Assembly (NCBI GenBank): GCA_035627375.1
Contig: DASPLX010000059.1
Span: 1 to 64,000 of the forward strand
Direction: 5' to 3'
Length of the DNA stretch: 64,000 bases
From: DASPLX01 sp035627375
GTDB lineage: Bacteria > Pseudomonadota > Gammaproteobacteria > Burkholderiales > Burkholderiaceae_D
Part shown: piece after piece, positions 24,645-33,914 of the stretch
Layout: each line of letters begins with the position of its first letter
Numbering within the stretch: position 1 is the stretch's first letter
The notes under the pieces: generated by a model
Databases searched by the model: none
Seen by the model: the letters and a program-made list of their open reading frames with translations, nothing else
What the model was told of the DNA's origin: nothing
Program-made: the position numbers and the translations under genes

Positions 24645-27329
24645 GTGCATCACATGAGGTCGCTGCCGTTAAAACTCGATTGGCGCTGCCGTGCCTGGCA
24701 ATTACCGACGGCGGTCGTGCTGGGCGCGGCGCTCGTCTATTCGATCCATTTTTCCGGCAGCTATTTCAGCTTCGCGCATCAGATCGGACTGGGCTGGGCC
24801 TGCCTGTTCTCGCTTTACTTCCTGTACAAGTTCAGCTTCGCCGAGCGCCAGCCGTGGCGGCTGCTGTTCATCCTGCTCGCGGCCTTCCTGGCCATGCGCT
24901 ATCTGCTGTGGCGCACGTTCGACACCCTGGTCTATGTCGGGCCGTTCGATTTCCTCGCCATGATCGTGCTGTACGCGGCCGAGGTCTATGCCATCGCGAT
25001 CTTCTTCATGGGATTGTTCATCAACGCCTGGCCGCTGGTGCGCCGGCCGCTGCCCCTGTCCGGCGATCCGCAGCGTCTGCCGAGCGTCGACGTGCTCATC
25101 CCCACCTATAACGAACCCGACGACATCGTGCTGGCCACCGCGACCGCGGCGACCCAGATCGATTATCCGAAGGAAAAGCTGCACATCTACATCATCGACG
25201 ACGGCGGCACCGAGAAAAAGCGCAATCACCCGACCAACGGCATGGCGGCCTGGGAACGCCATTACCGCATGCGGCGCATGGCCGAGAGCCTCGGCATCGG
25301 CTACCTGACGCGCGAGACCAATCAGCACGCCAAGGCCGGCAACATCAACCACGCGCTGCATTACACGAGCGGAGACCTGATCCTGGTCCTCGATTGCGAC
25401 CACGTGCCGACGCACGACTTCCTGAAGAACACGGTCGGCCACTTCATCGCCGACCCGAAACTTTTCCTGGTGCAGACCCCGCATTTCTTCATCAATCCCT
25501 GCCCGGTCGAGAAGAATCTCGAGGGCTTCGCCAATCCGTCCGGCGAGAACGACATGTTCTACCGCACCATCCATCCGGCCATGGATGCCTGGAACGCCAG
25601 CTACTTTTGCGGCTCGGCGGCGGTCCTGCGCCGCAAGTGCCTGGAGGAGATCGGCGGCATCTGCGGCAACACGATCACGGAAGATGCGGAAACCGCGTTC
25701 ACGCTGCATAGCCACGGCTACAACAGCATCTATATCAACCGCCCGATGGTGTGCGGCCTGTCGCCGGAATCGTTCGACGATTATGTCATCCAGCGCTCGC
25801 GGTGGGCGCAAGGCATGACGCAACTGGTGCTGCTGAACAATCCGCTCAAGACCCCCGGTCTCTCCCTGCCGCAGCGGATTTCGTATTTCAATTCGAGCTT
25901 CTTCTGGCTGTTCGGCTTCGCCCGCTTCATCTACTTCGTCGCGCCGGCCTGCTACCTGCTGTTCGGGCTGAACATCTACGACGCCTCATGGCTGCAGATC
26001 CTCGCCTACGCGCTGCCGTTCGTGCTGTCGACCTTCATCGTGATGAACTGCTTCTACAAGGGCACCCGGCAACCGTTCTTTTCGGAGATCTATGAAAGCG
26101 TCCAGTCGATGTTCCTGATCCCGGCGGTCATCTCCGTGCTGCTGCATCCGAGGAAGCCGTCGTTCAAGGTGACGCCGAAGGGATTGATGAACGAGCGCAA
26201 CCAGCTGAGCCCGATGTCGGCCCCGTTCTTCCTCGTCATCCTGGTCAACATCCTCGCGCTGGTAATGGCCGGCATCAGCTGGGTGCGCGAACCGATACTG
26301 CGCGACGTCATCGCCGTGACCGGGGCCTGGTGCGTCTACAACCTGTATCTCGCGCTGGTGTCGCTCGGCGCGTTCTGGGAACGCCGGCAGATCCGCAAGT
26401 TCCACCGCATCAACGCCAGCGGCCCGATTTCGGTGCGTTTCCCGCGCATGAACACGACCGCGAACGGATGGGTGAAGGACGTCTCGCTGTCAGGCATCGG
26501 CTTCGAAATCAGGGAGACTTTCCCGATCAAGCCGCAGGAACGCGTGATCCTCACTGTCAAGGACAGCTACGGCAAGGAATACCGCTTCGAGAGCCGGATC
26601 CAGCGCACCATCAGGAAGGGCGACAAGACATTCTGCGGCGGCGAATTCGTCGAAAGCCTGGTCTCCTACCCGAACGTCGTCAGCTTCGTGTTCGGCGACA
26701 GCCAGCGCTGGGTCGACAACTGGGCGCAGAAATCCCGCTCGCGCGGCAGCGCCCGCATGCTCTGGTATTTCCTGAAGATGGGCGTGAAGGGCGTGGTCGA
26801 ATGCACGTACTCGATGCTCAAGCAGGCCTTGATCGCGCTCTGGAAGCTGTTCGTCAAATGGTTCGCGACGACCTATCTGCGCGACCGGATCATCGCGGTC
26901 TGCTGCTGGCTCGGCTACAGGTTCTACCTGGCCTTCGTCTGGATGGTCGAGCAGTACGAACGGCGGCATGCCCGCAAATTCCATCGTATCGACGCGACCG
27001 GCACGGCGACCGTCGATTTCCCGCTGCACAATGCGCATCTGATCGGCAGGCTGTCGGACGTCTCGCTGACCGGCCTCGGCGTCGTGCTCGACGTGCCGTT
27101 CAAGCTGAAGGACGACGAGCCGGTGATCATCGACGTGCTCGACAAGGACGGCCACGCGCACCACCTGGACTGCACCATCAAGCGCGCGATCGCCCGCGAC
27201 GGCCATCTGCTGTGCGGCGCCGAATTCAATATCGACATGCACTCGTTCCCCGAGATCGTCCAATACGTCTACGGCGAAAGCCTCAAGGATCTGGTCCTGC
27301 ATGCAGTATGGGAGCCCAAGCATGGCTAG
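24645..27329 (+). CDS. bcsA: Cellulose synthase catalytic subunit BcsA with tandem PilZ domains
   Basis: An 894-aa inner-membrane glycosyltransferase making beta-1,4-glucan from UDP-glucose under c-di-GMP control. Early helices (~20-130, with AMRYLLWR) precede the GT2 domain, which has all motifs: Asp185/186 in IDDGG, DCD at 250-252, TED at 345-347 and QRSRW at 383-387. Later helices follow, with gating loop FKVTPKG near 507-513. PilZ 1 has RKFHR (584-588) and DVSLSG (612-617). A second PilZ has RKFHR (777-781) and DVSLTG (805-810). Both keep the c-di-GMP motifs. The short N-terminus and the sequence TRETNQHAKAGNINHAL resemble alphaproteobacterial CelA/BcsA more than E. coli BcsA. Start is GTG 24645 (AGGCGG 7 nt upstream) or ATG 24654. 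Confidence 0.95.
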   Translation: MHHMRSLPLKLDWRCRAWQLPTAVVLGAALVYSIHFSGSYFSFAHQIGLGWACLFSLYFLYKFSFAERQPWRLLFILLAAFLAMRYLLWRTFDTLVYVGPFDFLAMIVLYAAEVYAIAIFFMGLFINAWPLVRRPLPLSGDPQRLPSVDVLIPTYNEPDDIVLATATAATQIDYPKEKLHIYIIDDGGTEKKRNHPTNGMAAWERHYRMRRMAESLGIGYLTRETNQHAKAGNINHALHYTSGDLILVLDCDHVPTHDFLKNTVGHFIADPKLFLVQTPHFFINPCPVEKNLEGFANPSGENDMFYRTIHPAMDAWNASYFCGSAAVLRRKCLEEIGGICGNTITEDAETAFTLHSHGYNSIYINRPMVCGLSPESFDDYVIQRSRWAQGMTQLVLLNNPLKTPGLSLPQRISYFNSSFFWLFGFARFIYFVAPACYLLFGLNIYDASWLQILAYALPFVLSTFIVMNCFYKGTRQPFFSEIYESVQSMFLIPAVISVLLHPRKPSFKVTPKGLMNERNQLSPMSAPFFLVILVNILALVMAGISWVREPILRDVIAVTGAWCVYNLYLALVSLGAFWERRQIRKFHRINASGPISVRFPRMNTTANGWVKDVSLSGIGFEIRETFPIKPQERVILTVKDSYGKEYRFESRIQRTIRKGDKTFCGGEFVESLVSYPNVVSFVFGDSQRWVDNWAQKSRSRGSARMLWYFLKMGVKGVVECTYSMLKQALIALWKLFVKWFATTYLRDRIIAVCCWLGYRFYLAFVWMVEQYERRHARKFHRIDATGTATVDFPLHNAHLIGRLSDVSLTGLGVVLDVPFKLKDDEPVIIDVLDKDGHAHHLDCTIKRAIARDGHLLCGAEFNIDMHSFPEIVQYVYGESLKDLVLHAVWEPKHG
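26298..27290 (+). repeat. Tandem duplication inside bcsA: last membrane helix plus PilZ domain
   Basis: Residues 552-684 and 745-877 of BcsA align without any net gap at a constant offset of 193 residues. LRDVIAV pairs with LRDRIIA, the helix NLYLALV with RFYLAFV, ERRQIRKFHRI with ERRHARKFHRI, KDVSLSGIG with SDVSLTGLG, and FVFGDS with YVYGES. The repeat therefore covers the eighth membrane helix, the arginine switch and the whole PilZ barrel. Between the copies (residues ~700-744) are further hydrophobic or amphipathic stretches. Confidence 0.85.
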
Positions 27330-29496
27330 AGCGTGCCCCCTTTTACGGCGCAGAGCACGCTTCCTATTGTCCGCTTTGGTTTTACTCGTCCTGCTTGCCG
27401 TCTCCGCCGCCCATGCGGAAAGCGTGAAAGTGCCCCTGCAGAAGCTCACCGCCCTGCCCGCCATCGAACTGAAATGCGTCAACGGCTCGCAGAGCCTGTC
27501 GATACCGCTGCCGGAACGCTGGAACGTGCGATCCGCGGTGCTGACGCTGCGCTACAGCGTCTCGAACAACCTGATCGGCGAAGTGTCGCAGATGACGGTC
27601 AAGATGAACGGCGAGCCGGTGGCGCAGACCAAGCTCAGCCCGCAGGCGCCGAACGTCGAGGTCGCCATCGACATACCGATCGGGCTCATGAAGTCCGGCT
27701 ACAACACGCTGTCGTTCCACGTCGCCCAGCATTTCTCGCGCCAGCAGTGCGAACCGCCCTGCGCGCCGGACCTGTGGACCAACATCAGCGTCATCGATTC
27801 ATTCCTGCAGTTCGAATACGACCTCAAGCCGTTGCCGCTCAAGCTCGGCGCGGCTTCGGCCATGATCTTCGACCCCACCCAGTTTCCCGAGGTCGAGGTC
27901 CATATTGTGACCGAGAACCTGGCCGCCGATTCGGCGACGCTGGCCACCGTCGTGGCGTCCGGCATCGCGCGCCGTTTCGACTATCGCAAGGTCAAGTTCA
28001 GCGTGTCGCGCGAGATCAGGCCGGGGATCGACAACGTGCTGATCGGATCGCGCAATTTCGCGCGCAAGATCCTCGGCGGCGACGTCCAGCTGTCCGAAGG
28101 CGACGGCGGCCTGCTGAAGATATTCCATCTGCCCGGCGCGAACGGAGAACCGGACCGGCTGCACGCCTTGATCGCCATCGTCGACGACCGGCTGGCGGCG
28201 CTGAAGGTCGCGGCCTCCACGCTCGCCAACATGTCGCTGCCCTATCCCGACACCGACGAGCTGCACGCGATCGAATTCAGCATGCCGGACCTGAGCATGT
28301 ACAGCGGCCGTCACGTGCTCGCCTCCGACAAGCCCTACGACTTCAAGACGCTCAACCTGTCCACCCGCACCTTTCGCGGCCTCAACGCCGAATCGATCGA
28401 ACTCTCGTTCCGCCTGCCCGCCGACTTCCTGATCAAGCAGAACCACTACGCCAAGCTCTCGCTCAATTTTTCCTACGGAGCCGGACTGAAGAACAACTCG
28501 GCGATCAATATCGCCGTCAACGGCAAGGAACTGCGCGCCATCCACCTGGACAACGCCAGCGGCAATTTCATCGACGGCTACAAGGTCGACATACCGACCT
28601 TCGTGTTCAAGCCCGGCACCAACACGATCAGCTTTTCGCCGTCGCTCAATACGACCGGCGGCCTGTGCGAGACCCAGCAGTACGACGGCCTGTTCGTCAC
28701 GATCTACGAAAACTCGACCCTGCATTTCCCGCCGATGCCGCATTTCGTCGAATTGCCGAAGATCGAACTGTTCGCGCTCAACGGCTTTCCGTTCACGCGC
28801 TGGCCGGACGGCTACGAGACGCTGGTATACCTGCCGCAGCAGGACGACGTGTCGCTCGCCACGGCGCTCGACATCGTCGGCATGATCACTCAAAGGAACG
28901 GCTTTCCGCTGTTCGGCACGCAAGTCGTGTACACCGATCCCAAGGGGTGGGGCGGAGAGATCCTGGTGGTCGGAAAGGTGAGCAATATTCCGCGCAAGTT
29001 CATGGAAGCCGCCCCGTTGAAGCTGGCGGAAACCTCGGTCGTTCCCTATCCCACGATCCGCAGCTGGAACGCCGAGACATCGATCGCCTACAGCCGGCAG
29101 CGCAGCGGTCTCGGCCAGGGCGTGGGTGTGATCATGCAGTTCGAGTCGCCCTATAGCCTGGGCCGATCCGTCCTCGTGTTCACGGCCCACAACGACGAAG
29201 GATTGGCCGCGCTCGGCGATGCGATACTCGATCCCGGCGTCCAGGGCGGCATCACCGGCGATCTGGTCTTCATCGATCTCACCAATCCGAAATATCCGGT
29301 CACCTCGCTACGGGTCGGCAAGAAATACACGACCGGCAACAAGGGAGATATCTCCCTGATCGATTCCTTCCTGTATGCCAACAGCTATGTGTTCTACATC
29401 GCGGTCGCCGCCGCGCTCTTCGGCCTGGTGGCGCTCGGCTATTGGCGGCTGCGGGTGTTCCGGGCCAAGCGCGCCGGCGGCAAGCCCGCGCCGTGA
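27322..29496 (+). CDS. bcsB: Cellulose synthase periplasmic subunit BcsB (copy 2), partner of the catalytic BcsA
   Basis: A 724-aa protein with a signal peptide (residues ~1-33, ending SAAHAES), a BcsB periplasmic region of alternating carbohydrate-binding and flavodoxin-like domains, and a C-terminal anchor helix (YVFYIAVAAALFGLVALGYW) with a basic tail. Its start overlaps the bcsA stop by 8 bp and is preceded by GGGAG at 7 nt, so bcsA and this bcsB are translationally coupled. It is clearly different from the BcsB at 17595-19898, for example in the region PKIELFALNGFPFTRWPDGY. No bcsZ, bcsC or bcsD follows, so export functions must come from the minus-strand operon. Confidence 0.93.
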   Translation: MARACPLLRRRARFLLSALVLLVLLAVSAAHAESVKVPLQKLTALPAIELKCVNGSQSLSIPLPERWNVRSAVLTLRYSVSNNLIGEVSQMTVKMNGEPVAQTKLSPQAPNVEVAIDIPIGLMKSGYNTLSFHVAQHFSRQQCEPPCAPDLWTNISVIDSFLQFEYDLKPLPLKLGAASAMIFDPTQFPEVEVHIVTENLAADSATLATVVASGIARRFDYRKVKFSVSREIRPGIDNVLIGSRNFARKILGGDVQLSEGDGGLLKIFHLPGANGEPDRLHALIAIVDDRLAALKVAASTLANMSLPYPDTDELHAIEFSMPDLSMYSGRHVLASDKPYDFKTLNLSTRTFRGLNAESIELSFRLPADFLIKQNHYAKLSLNFSYGAGLKNNSAINIAVNGKELRAIHLDNASGNFIDGYKVDIPTFVFKPGTNTISFSPSLNTTGGLCETQQYDGLFVTIYENSTLHFPPMPHFVELPKIELFALNGFPFTRWPDGYETLVYLPQQDDVSLATALDIVGMITQRNGFPLFGTQVVYTDPKGWGGEILVVGKVSNIPRKFMEAAPLKLAETSVVPYPTIRSWNAETSIAYSRQRSGLGQGVGVIMQFESPYSLGRSVLVFTAHNDEGLAALGDAILDPGVQGGITGDLVFIDLTNPKYPVTSLRVGKKYTTGNKGDISLIDSFLYANSYVFYIAVAAALFGLVALGYWRLRVFRAKRAGGKPAP

Positions 29497-29547
29497 ACAC
29501 GGGCGCGTTCCCCGCCGCCGCTCGGCATGGCGGGCGGGCGCCGTTCC

Positions 29548-30198
29548 TTACTTGGTGCCGAACAGCCGATCGCCCGCATCCCCGAGACCCGGCACGATGT
29601 AGGCATGGTCGTTCAGATGCGAATCGAGCGACGCGACGTAGATCTTCACGTCCGGATGCGCTTCCTGCACCACCGTCACGCCTTCCGGCGCCGCCACCAG
29701 CGCGAGGAAGACGATCTGTTCGTCGGCGACGCCGCGCTTCTTGAGGACATCGATCGCATGCACCGCCGAGTAGCCGGTCGCCAGCATCGGATCGCACAGG
29801 ATGAAGGTGCGGTCGGCCAGGTCCGGCAGGCGCACCAGGTATTCCACCGGACGATGCGTCGCCGGATCGCGGTAGACGCCGATATGGCCGACGCGCGCCG
29901 ACGGCACCAGTTCGAGCAGGCCGTCGCTCATGCCGATGCCAGCGCGCAGCACCGGCACCACGACCAGCTTCTTGCCGGCGATGACGGGCGCGTCCATGCT
30001 TTGCAGCGGCGTCTCGATCGTCATCGTCGTCAGCGGCAGGTTGCGCGTGATCTCATACCCCATCAGCAGCGTGATCTCGCGCAGCAGCTCGCGGAAGGTG
30101 CGCGTCGAGGTCTCGCGGTCGCGCATATGGCTCAGCTTGTGCTGGATCAGCGGGTGATCGAGGATATGCAGATTGGGAAAGCGGGGATCTTTTCTCAT
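29548..30198 (-). CDS. upp: Uracil phosphoribosyltransferase Upp
   Basis: A 216-aa pyrimidine-salvage enzyme making UMP from uracil and PRPP in the cytoplasm. The PRPP-binding loop [13 protein letters not shown] and the uracil-binding C-terminal region [10 protein letters not shown] are both present, and the length is standard. It is convergent with bcsB copy 2 (51 bp between stops). A GC-rich potential hairpin (CCCGCC 29511-29516 with GGCGGG 29529-29534) lies in that gap but lacks a T-run, so no terminator is called. Confidence 0.97.
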   Translation of the reverse strand: MRKDPRFPNLHILDHPLIQHKLSHMRDRETSTRTFRELLREITLLMGYEITRNLPLTTMTIETPLQSMDAPVIAGKKLVVVPVLRAGIGMSDGLLELVPSARVGHIGVYRDPATHRPVEYLVRLPDLADRTFILCDPMLATGYSAVHAIDVLKKRGVADEQIVFLALVAAPEGVTVVQEAHPDVKIYVASLDSHLNDHAYIVPGLGDAGDRLFGTK

Positions 30199-30413
30199 GA
30201 TTGGCTCGTTTATCTGTCGGCCGGAAAGGGAATTTCGGGCGGGGAATTTCGGACGGGCATGATTATATCAACCTCCGTCCGGCGCAAAATCGCGCGAACT
30301 CCGTCCGGACGGCGCACTCCAATTTGCGCCGCCGCGTTCGCAACGTCTTTCGCATGACGAAAACGATCCGCTCCGACGCCCGGCACCATCATCGAGACAT
30401 GCCGGAGACGACC

Positions 30414-30911
30414 ATGGTACCGCGATACCGCTACAGATCCACCAACCCGTTCTTGATCTGGACCACGCTGACGTTGAAAACCTGGGAAATGATGCTCGCC
30501 TCGGCGCAAGTCATCGGCCACCGCACCGGCCGCATGGCGCTGGCCGGACCGGCGCCCGACGCGCGCGATCGGCGCGAGTTCCATCGGATGGGACAGGAGA
30601 AACTGGAAGCCGCGGCGGAATCCCTGCAAGCGATCGGCTTGCGCGTGTACGCGATGAATCAGCAGATCGCCCTTCTGGCATACCGGCAATTCGTAGCCAG
30701 CGTCGGCGGTTTCATGGCGCTCGCCGGCAGCCGCAGCATGGCGCACACGGCGAAGCTGCAATCCGACCTGATGCGCAACGCGATGTCGCATGCCGCCTCT
30801 GCGCTGAATCAGCTCGGCGGCGCGGTCGCCCGGACCGCGCACAAGGGCTTGATGCCGATCCACTCGCGCGCCACGGCGAATGCCCGCCGCCTGGCGCGCA
30901 GCAGGCGTTAG
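30414..30911 (+). CDS. Polyhydroxyalkanoate granule-associated phasin
   Basis: A 165-aa all-helical protein. The N-terminal stretch FLIWTTLTLKTWEMMLASAQ followed by VIGHRT, and ARDRREFHRMGQEKLEAAAES, match the PHA granule-associated phasin group of Burkholderiales, which coat storage granules in the cytoplasm. The C-terminus is very basic (ANARRLARSRR), which might bind DNA or granule surfaces. The ATG at 30414 is favoured by GGAG 6 nt upstream; in-frame ATGs at 30354 and 30399 lack such a site. It is divergent from upp and convergent with the GGDEF-EAL gene. Confidence 0.82.
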   Translation: MVPRYRYRSTNPFLIWTTLTLKTWEMMLASAQVIGHRTGRMALAGPAPDARDRREFHRMGQEKLEAAAESLQAIGLRVYAMNQQIALLAYRQFVASVGGFMALAGSRSMAHTAKLQSDLMRNAMSHAASALNQLGGAVARTAHKGLMPIHSRATANARRLARSRR

Positions 30912-30957
30912 CGCCTGCCAGTATCCGTTTGGATCGAGGGTCTATCCAAGGATCGTC

Positions 30958-33669
30958 CTATGCCGCCGTCCCGAACGAGTAGTCCGACAGCAAGCGCTCG
31001 AATTCCTCGGTCGTCACCGGAGGGCTGAAATAGTAGCCCTGCATTTCGTGGCAACCCGTCTCCCGCAGGAACTTCATCTGCTCCTCGGTTTCCACGCCTT
31101 CGGCCACGACGCGCATGCCCAGCGCGCGCGCCATGGCGACGATCGCCTGGGCAAGGGCGGCGGCATCGCGGTTGTCGGGCAAGCCCCTGATGAAAGAGCG
31201 ATCGACCTTCAGGTTCTCGATGGGGAAACGCTGCAGATAGGACAGCGACGAATAACCGGTGCCGAAATCGTCGATCGAGAAACGGATGCCCAAGCCGGTC
31301 AGAGCGTCGAACACCGGCATCAGGCGCTCGCTGTCCCCCATCAGCAGGCTTTCGGTGATCTCGAGGTCGAGCGCTTGCGGCGCGAGGCCGCTGCGCTGCA
31401 GGATATCGATTACGCATGTCACCAGGCGCTCGTCCTGGAACTGGCGCGCCGACAGGTTGACGGCGATATGCATGTTCGGCGCAAGCCGCTCGCGCCACGC
31501 CGCCGCCTGGAGGCAGGCCTGCTCGATCACCCAGGCGCCGATCGGAACGATGAGCCCGGTCTCTTCCGCGATAGGAATGAATTCGACCGGCGAGACCCTG
31601 CCGGCGTCCGGACTGTCCCAGCGCAGCAGCGCCTCGGCACCGATGATGAGCCCGGACTCCAGATCGACTTTCGGCTGATAGTGCAATTCGAATTCGCCGT
31701 GCTCCAGCGCGCGGCGCAGGTTCTTCTCCAGTTGATAGCGGCGCCGGGCGCGCTCATCGAGCTGGCTCGTGAAGAAACGATAGTTGTTGCGGCCCGCCTC
31801 CTTGGCCGCATACATCGCCGCGTCGGCGCAACGCAACAGCGTCGGCCCGTCGGCGCCGTCGTCGGGATAGATGCTGATGCCGATCGATACGCCGAGAAAA
31901 TACTCGTTTCTGTCCAGGTTGAAAGGTTCGGCCAGGATTTGCCGCACCCGCTCGCACAGCCGCGAGATCACGGAGGCATCCGCGAAATCCTCGGCCAGTA
32001 TCACGAATTCGTCGCCGCCGAGCCGCGCCAGCGTATCGCGCCGGCCGACGCAGGACGACAAGCGTCCTGCCACGAGCCGCAGCAGGCGGTCTCCGGCCTC
32101 GTGGCCGATCGAATCGTTGATGTGCTTGAAATGGTCGAGATCGAGAAACAGCACCGCGATGCGCGCGTCCTCGTCCCGCGCCGTCTCGGCATGCCGCAGC
32201 GCGTCGCCCAGGCGTTCCGAGAACAGGGTCCGGTTGGGCAGTCCGGTCAGCGCATCGTGCGTCGCCATGAATTCGAGCTGCCGCTGCGCTTCCCTGGCCG
32301 CGCTGATGTCGGTGAAGGAAATCAGCACGGCGTTCGGCTCGGTTTCGCCCGCGCGCCGGATCGGCAGCACGTTTTCGGAGATCCAGACCGTCGCTCCGTC
32401 GTGCATCTCGACGCCCACGGTCAGATCGAGAATCGGCGCGCCGGTGCGCAGCACGATCTGGGACGGCAATTCGTCCCTGGGTATCTCGGCGCCGTGCTCG
32501 TCGACGATGCGCTTGAAATAGGTTCCGCGCCGCATGCCGAGCGCCGCGCCGGGCGTCAGGCCCAGGATGCGTTCGGCGCTCGGATTGCAGGCGACGATCG
32601 TGCCGTCGCGCGCCTGCACCACGATGCCTTCGGTGAGGCAGGTCACGACGGAGCGATAACGATCCTCGCTTTCCTGCAGGCTGCGTTCGATCCTGTCCTT
32701 CTCGATCGCCACGCCGACCAGGTGCGTCACGTCGGAAATCAGGGCGAACTCCCGCTCGTCCGGTTCGCGCGGCTCCATGCCGTAGATCGCGAACGCGCCC
32801 GCCGGCGTCCCCGAAGCGCCGCGGATCGGCATCGACCAGCATGCGCGCAGCCCGTACCGCAGCGCCAGACCGCGATAATTCTCCCAAAGGGGATCGACGG
32901 CGATGTCGGCCGCGATCACCGGACGGTTGCCATGGATCGCCGTACCGCACGAACCGGCGCACGGCCCGATCTCCAGCCCGTCGATCGCATCGTTATAGGC
33001 TTGCGGCAAGGACGGCGCCGCACCCACATGGACATGCCGGCCATCGAAGTCGAGCAGCAGGATCGAGCAGCGCATGCCGTTCCGCAGCAGCTCCTCCGTC
33101 CCCAGGCAGGTTTGCCGCAGCACTTCGTCGAGAGGCGTGCCGAGCGCGACCATCTCGAGGATCGCCTTTTCGTGATGCAGGAAAGCGCGCGCGCGGTTCG
33201 CCTCTTCGGCGAGAACGCGATGCCGGTCTTCGCTCATGCGCAGAGCGGCCTCGGCCTCTTTGCGCTGCGTGATTTCGCGGGCGATCGCCTGGATCGCGAT
33301 CCGGCCCTGGTAGGTGAACGGCGCGGAACGCGACTCGACTTCCACCGCCGTTCCGTCGCGGCGCAGATACTTCAGCTCCATCGGCGGAGCCGCCTCGCCG
33401 GTGGCGAACATATGCGCGACGCGCGCTTCCACTCTGGCGAGAAAGTCGGGATGGATGAGGTCGGCGAGCGCGAGGCCAAGCACCTCGGCGACGGACGACG
33501 CCCGCAGCAATTCGACGGCCGCTCGATTGACGTAGATCAGTCGCCCGTCCTGCATGACGAACATCGCGTCCGGCGAAAGCTGGATCAGCGCCTCGAAACC
33601 GTGCGCCTCGAAGCCTTCGTCTGGGATCGCTTTCTCCAACGCCGCGGCTTTGACGTCCATGGGTACCAT
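30958..33669 (-). CDS. PAS-GAF-PAS-GGDEF-EAL c-di-GMP signalling protein
   Basis: A 903-aa cytoplasmic protein without membrane helices. Domains in order: PAS (~25-140), GAF (~165-325), PAS (~335-455), GGDEF (~465-632) and EAL (~645-895). The cyclase motif RLGGDEF (549-555) is intact but the upstream RxxD inhibitory site is not (CVGRRD). The EAL domain keeps EALLRW (679 onward), NLSARQF, DDFGTGYSSL and the late Glu in VAEGVET. It can therefore plausibly both make and break down c-di-GMP, which would feed the PilZ domains of the nearby BcsA. The ATG at 33669 has no strong ribosome site; an ATG three codons later is equally possible. Confidence 0.92.
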   Translation of the reverse strand: MVPMDVKAAALEKAIPDEGFEAHGFEALIQLSPDAMFVMQDGRLIYVNRAAVELLRASSVAEVLGLALADLIHPDFLARVEARVAHMFATGEAAPPMELKYLRRDGTAVEVESRSAPFTYQGRIAIQAIAREITQRKEAEAALRMSEDRHRVLAEEANRARAFLHHEKAILEMVALGTPLDEVLRQTCLGTEELLRNGMRCSILLLDFDGRHVHVGAAPSLPQAYNDAIDGLEIGPCAGSCGTAIHGNRPVIAADIAVDPLWENYRGLALRYGLRACWSMPIRGASGTPAGAFAIYGMEPREPDEREFALISDVTHLVGVAIEKDRIERSLQESEDRYRSVVTCLTEGIVVQARDGTIVACNPSAERILGLTPGAALGMRRGTYFKRIVDEHGAEIPRDELPSQIVLRTGAPILDLTVGVEMHDGATVWISENVLPIRRAGETEPNAVLISFTDISAAREAQRQLEFMATHDALTGLPNRTLFSERLGDALRHAETARDEDARIAVLFLDLDHFKHINDSIGHEAGDRLLRLVAGRLSSCVGRRDTLARLGGDEFVILAEDFADASVISRLCERVRQILAEPFNLDRNEYFLGVSIGISIYPDDGADGPTLLRCADAAMYAAKEAGRNNYRFFTSQLDERARRRYQLEKNLRRALEHGEFELHYQPKVDLESGLIIGAEALLRWDSPDAGRVSPVEFIPIAEETGLIVPIGAWVIEQACLQAAAWRERLAPNMHIAVNLSARQFQDERLVTCVIDILQRSGLAPQALDLEITESLLMGDSERLMPVFDALTGLGIRFSIDDFGTGYSSLSYLQRFPIENLKVDRSFIRGLPDNRDAAALAQAIVAMARALGMRVVAEGVETEEQMKFLRETGCHEMQGYYFSPPVTTEEFERLLSDYSFGTAA

Positions 33670-33914
33670 ACGGAGAATTGTATCCCTTGTATGGATGCAA
33701 ATGAGCGTCGGCCCGGCGCGACGGCGCGGTTTCCCCGGATTAGTTGCATTATCGCGTCACCGGGGATGGGCGGCGGGCGGTCGGCTCTCCTTGCTGTCGA
33801 GGCGAGCCTGTCATGAACAGGGGCTTCGGAGGAACGCGCACAAGCCAGGTTCGCGTTTCCGGCCCGATCGACGGCACCATCTTGCCTCCTTGACATGCAC
33901 CCCGTAGCGGAATC

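Noticed and set aside
17595..29496. The two bcsB genes as a recent duplication
   Set aside because: Their sequences differ throughout and resemble different lineages, so independent origin is more likely than local duplication.
29497..29547. GC-rich hairpin between bcsB copy 2 and upp as a bidirectional terminator
   Set aside because: The stem is short with a 12-nt loop and no T-run follows on either strand.
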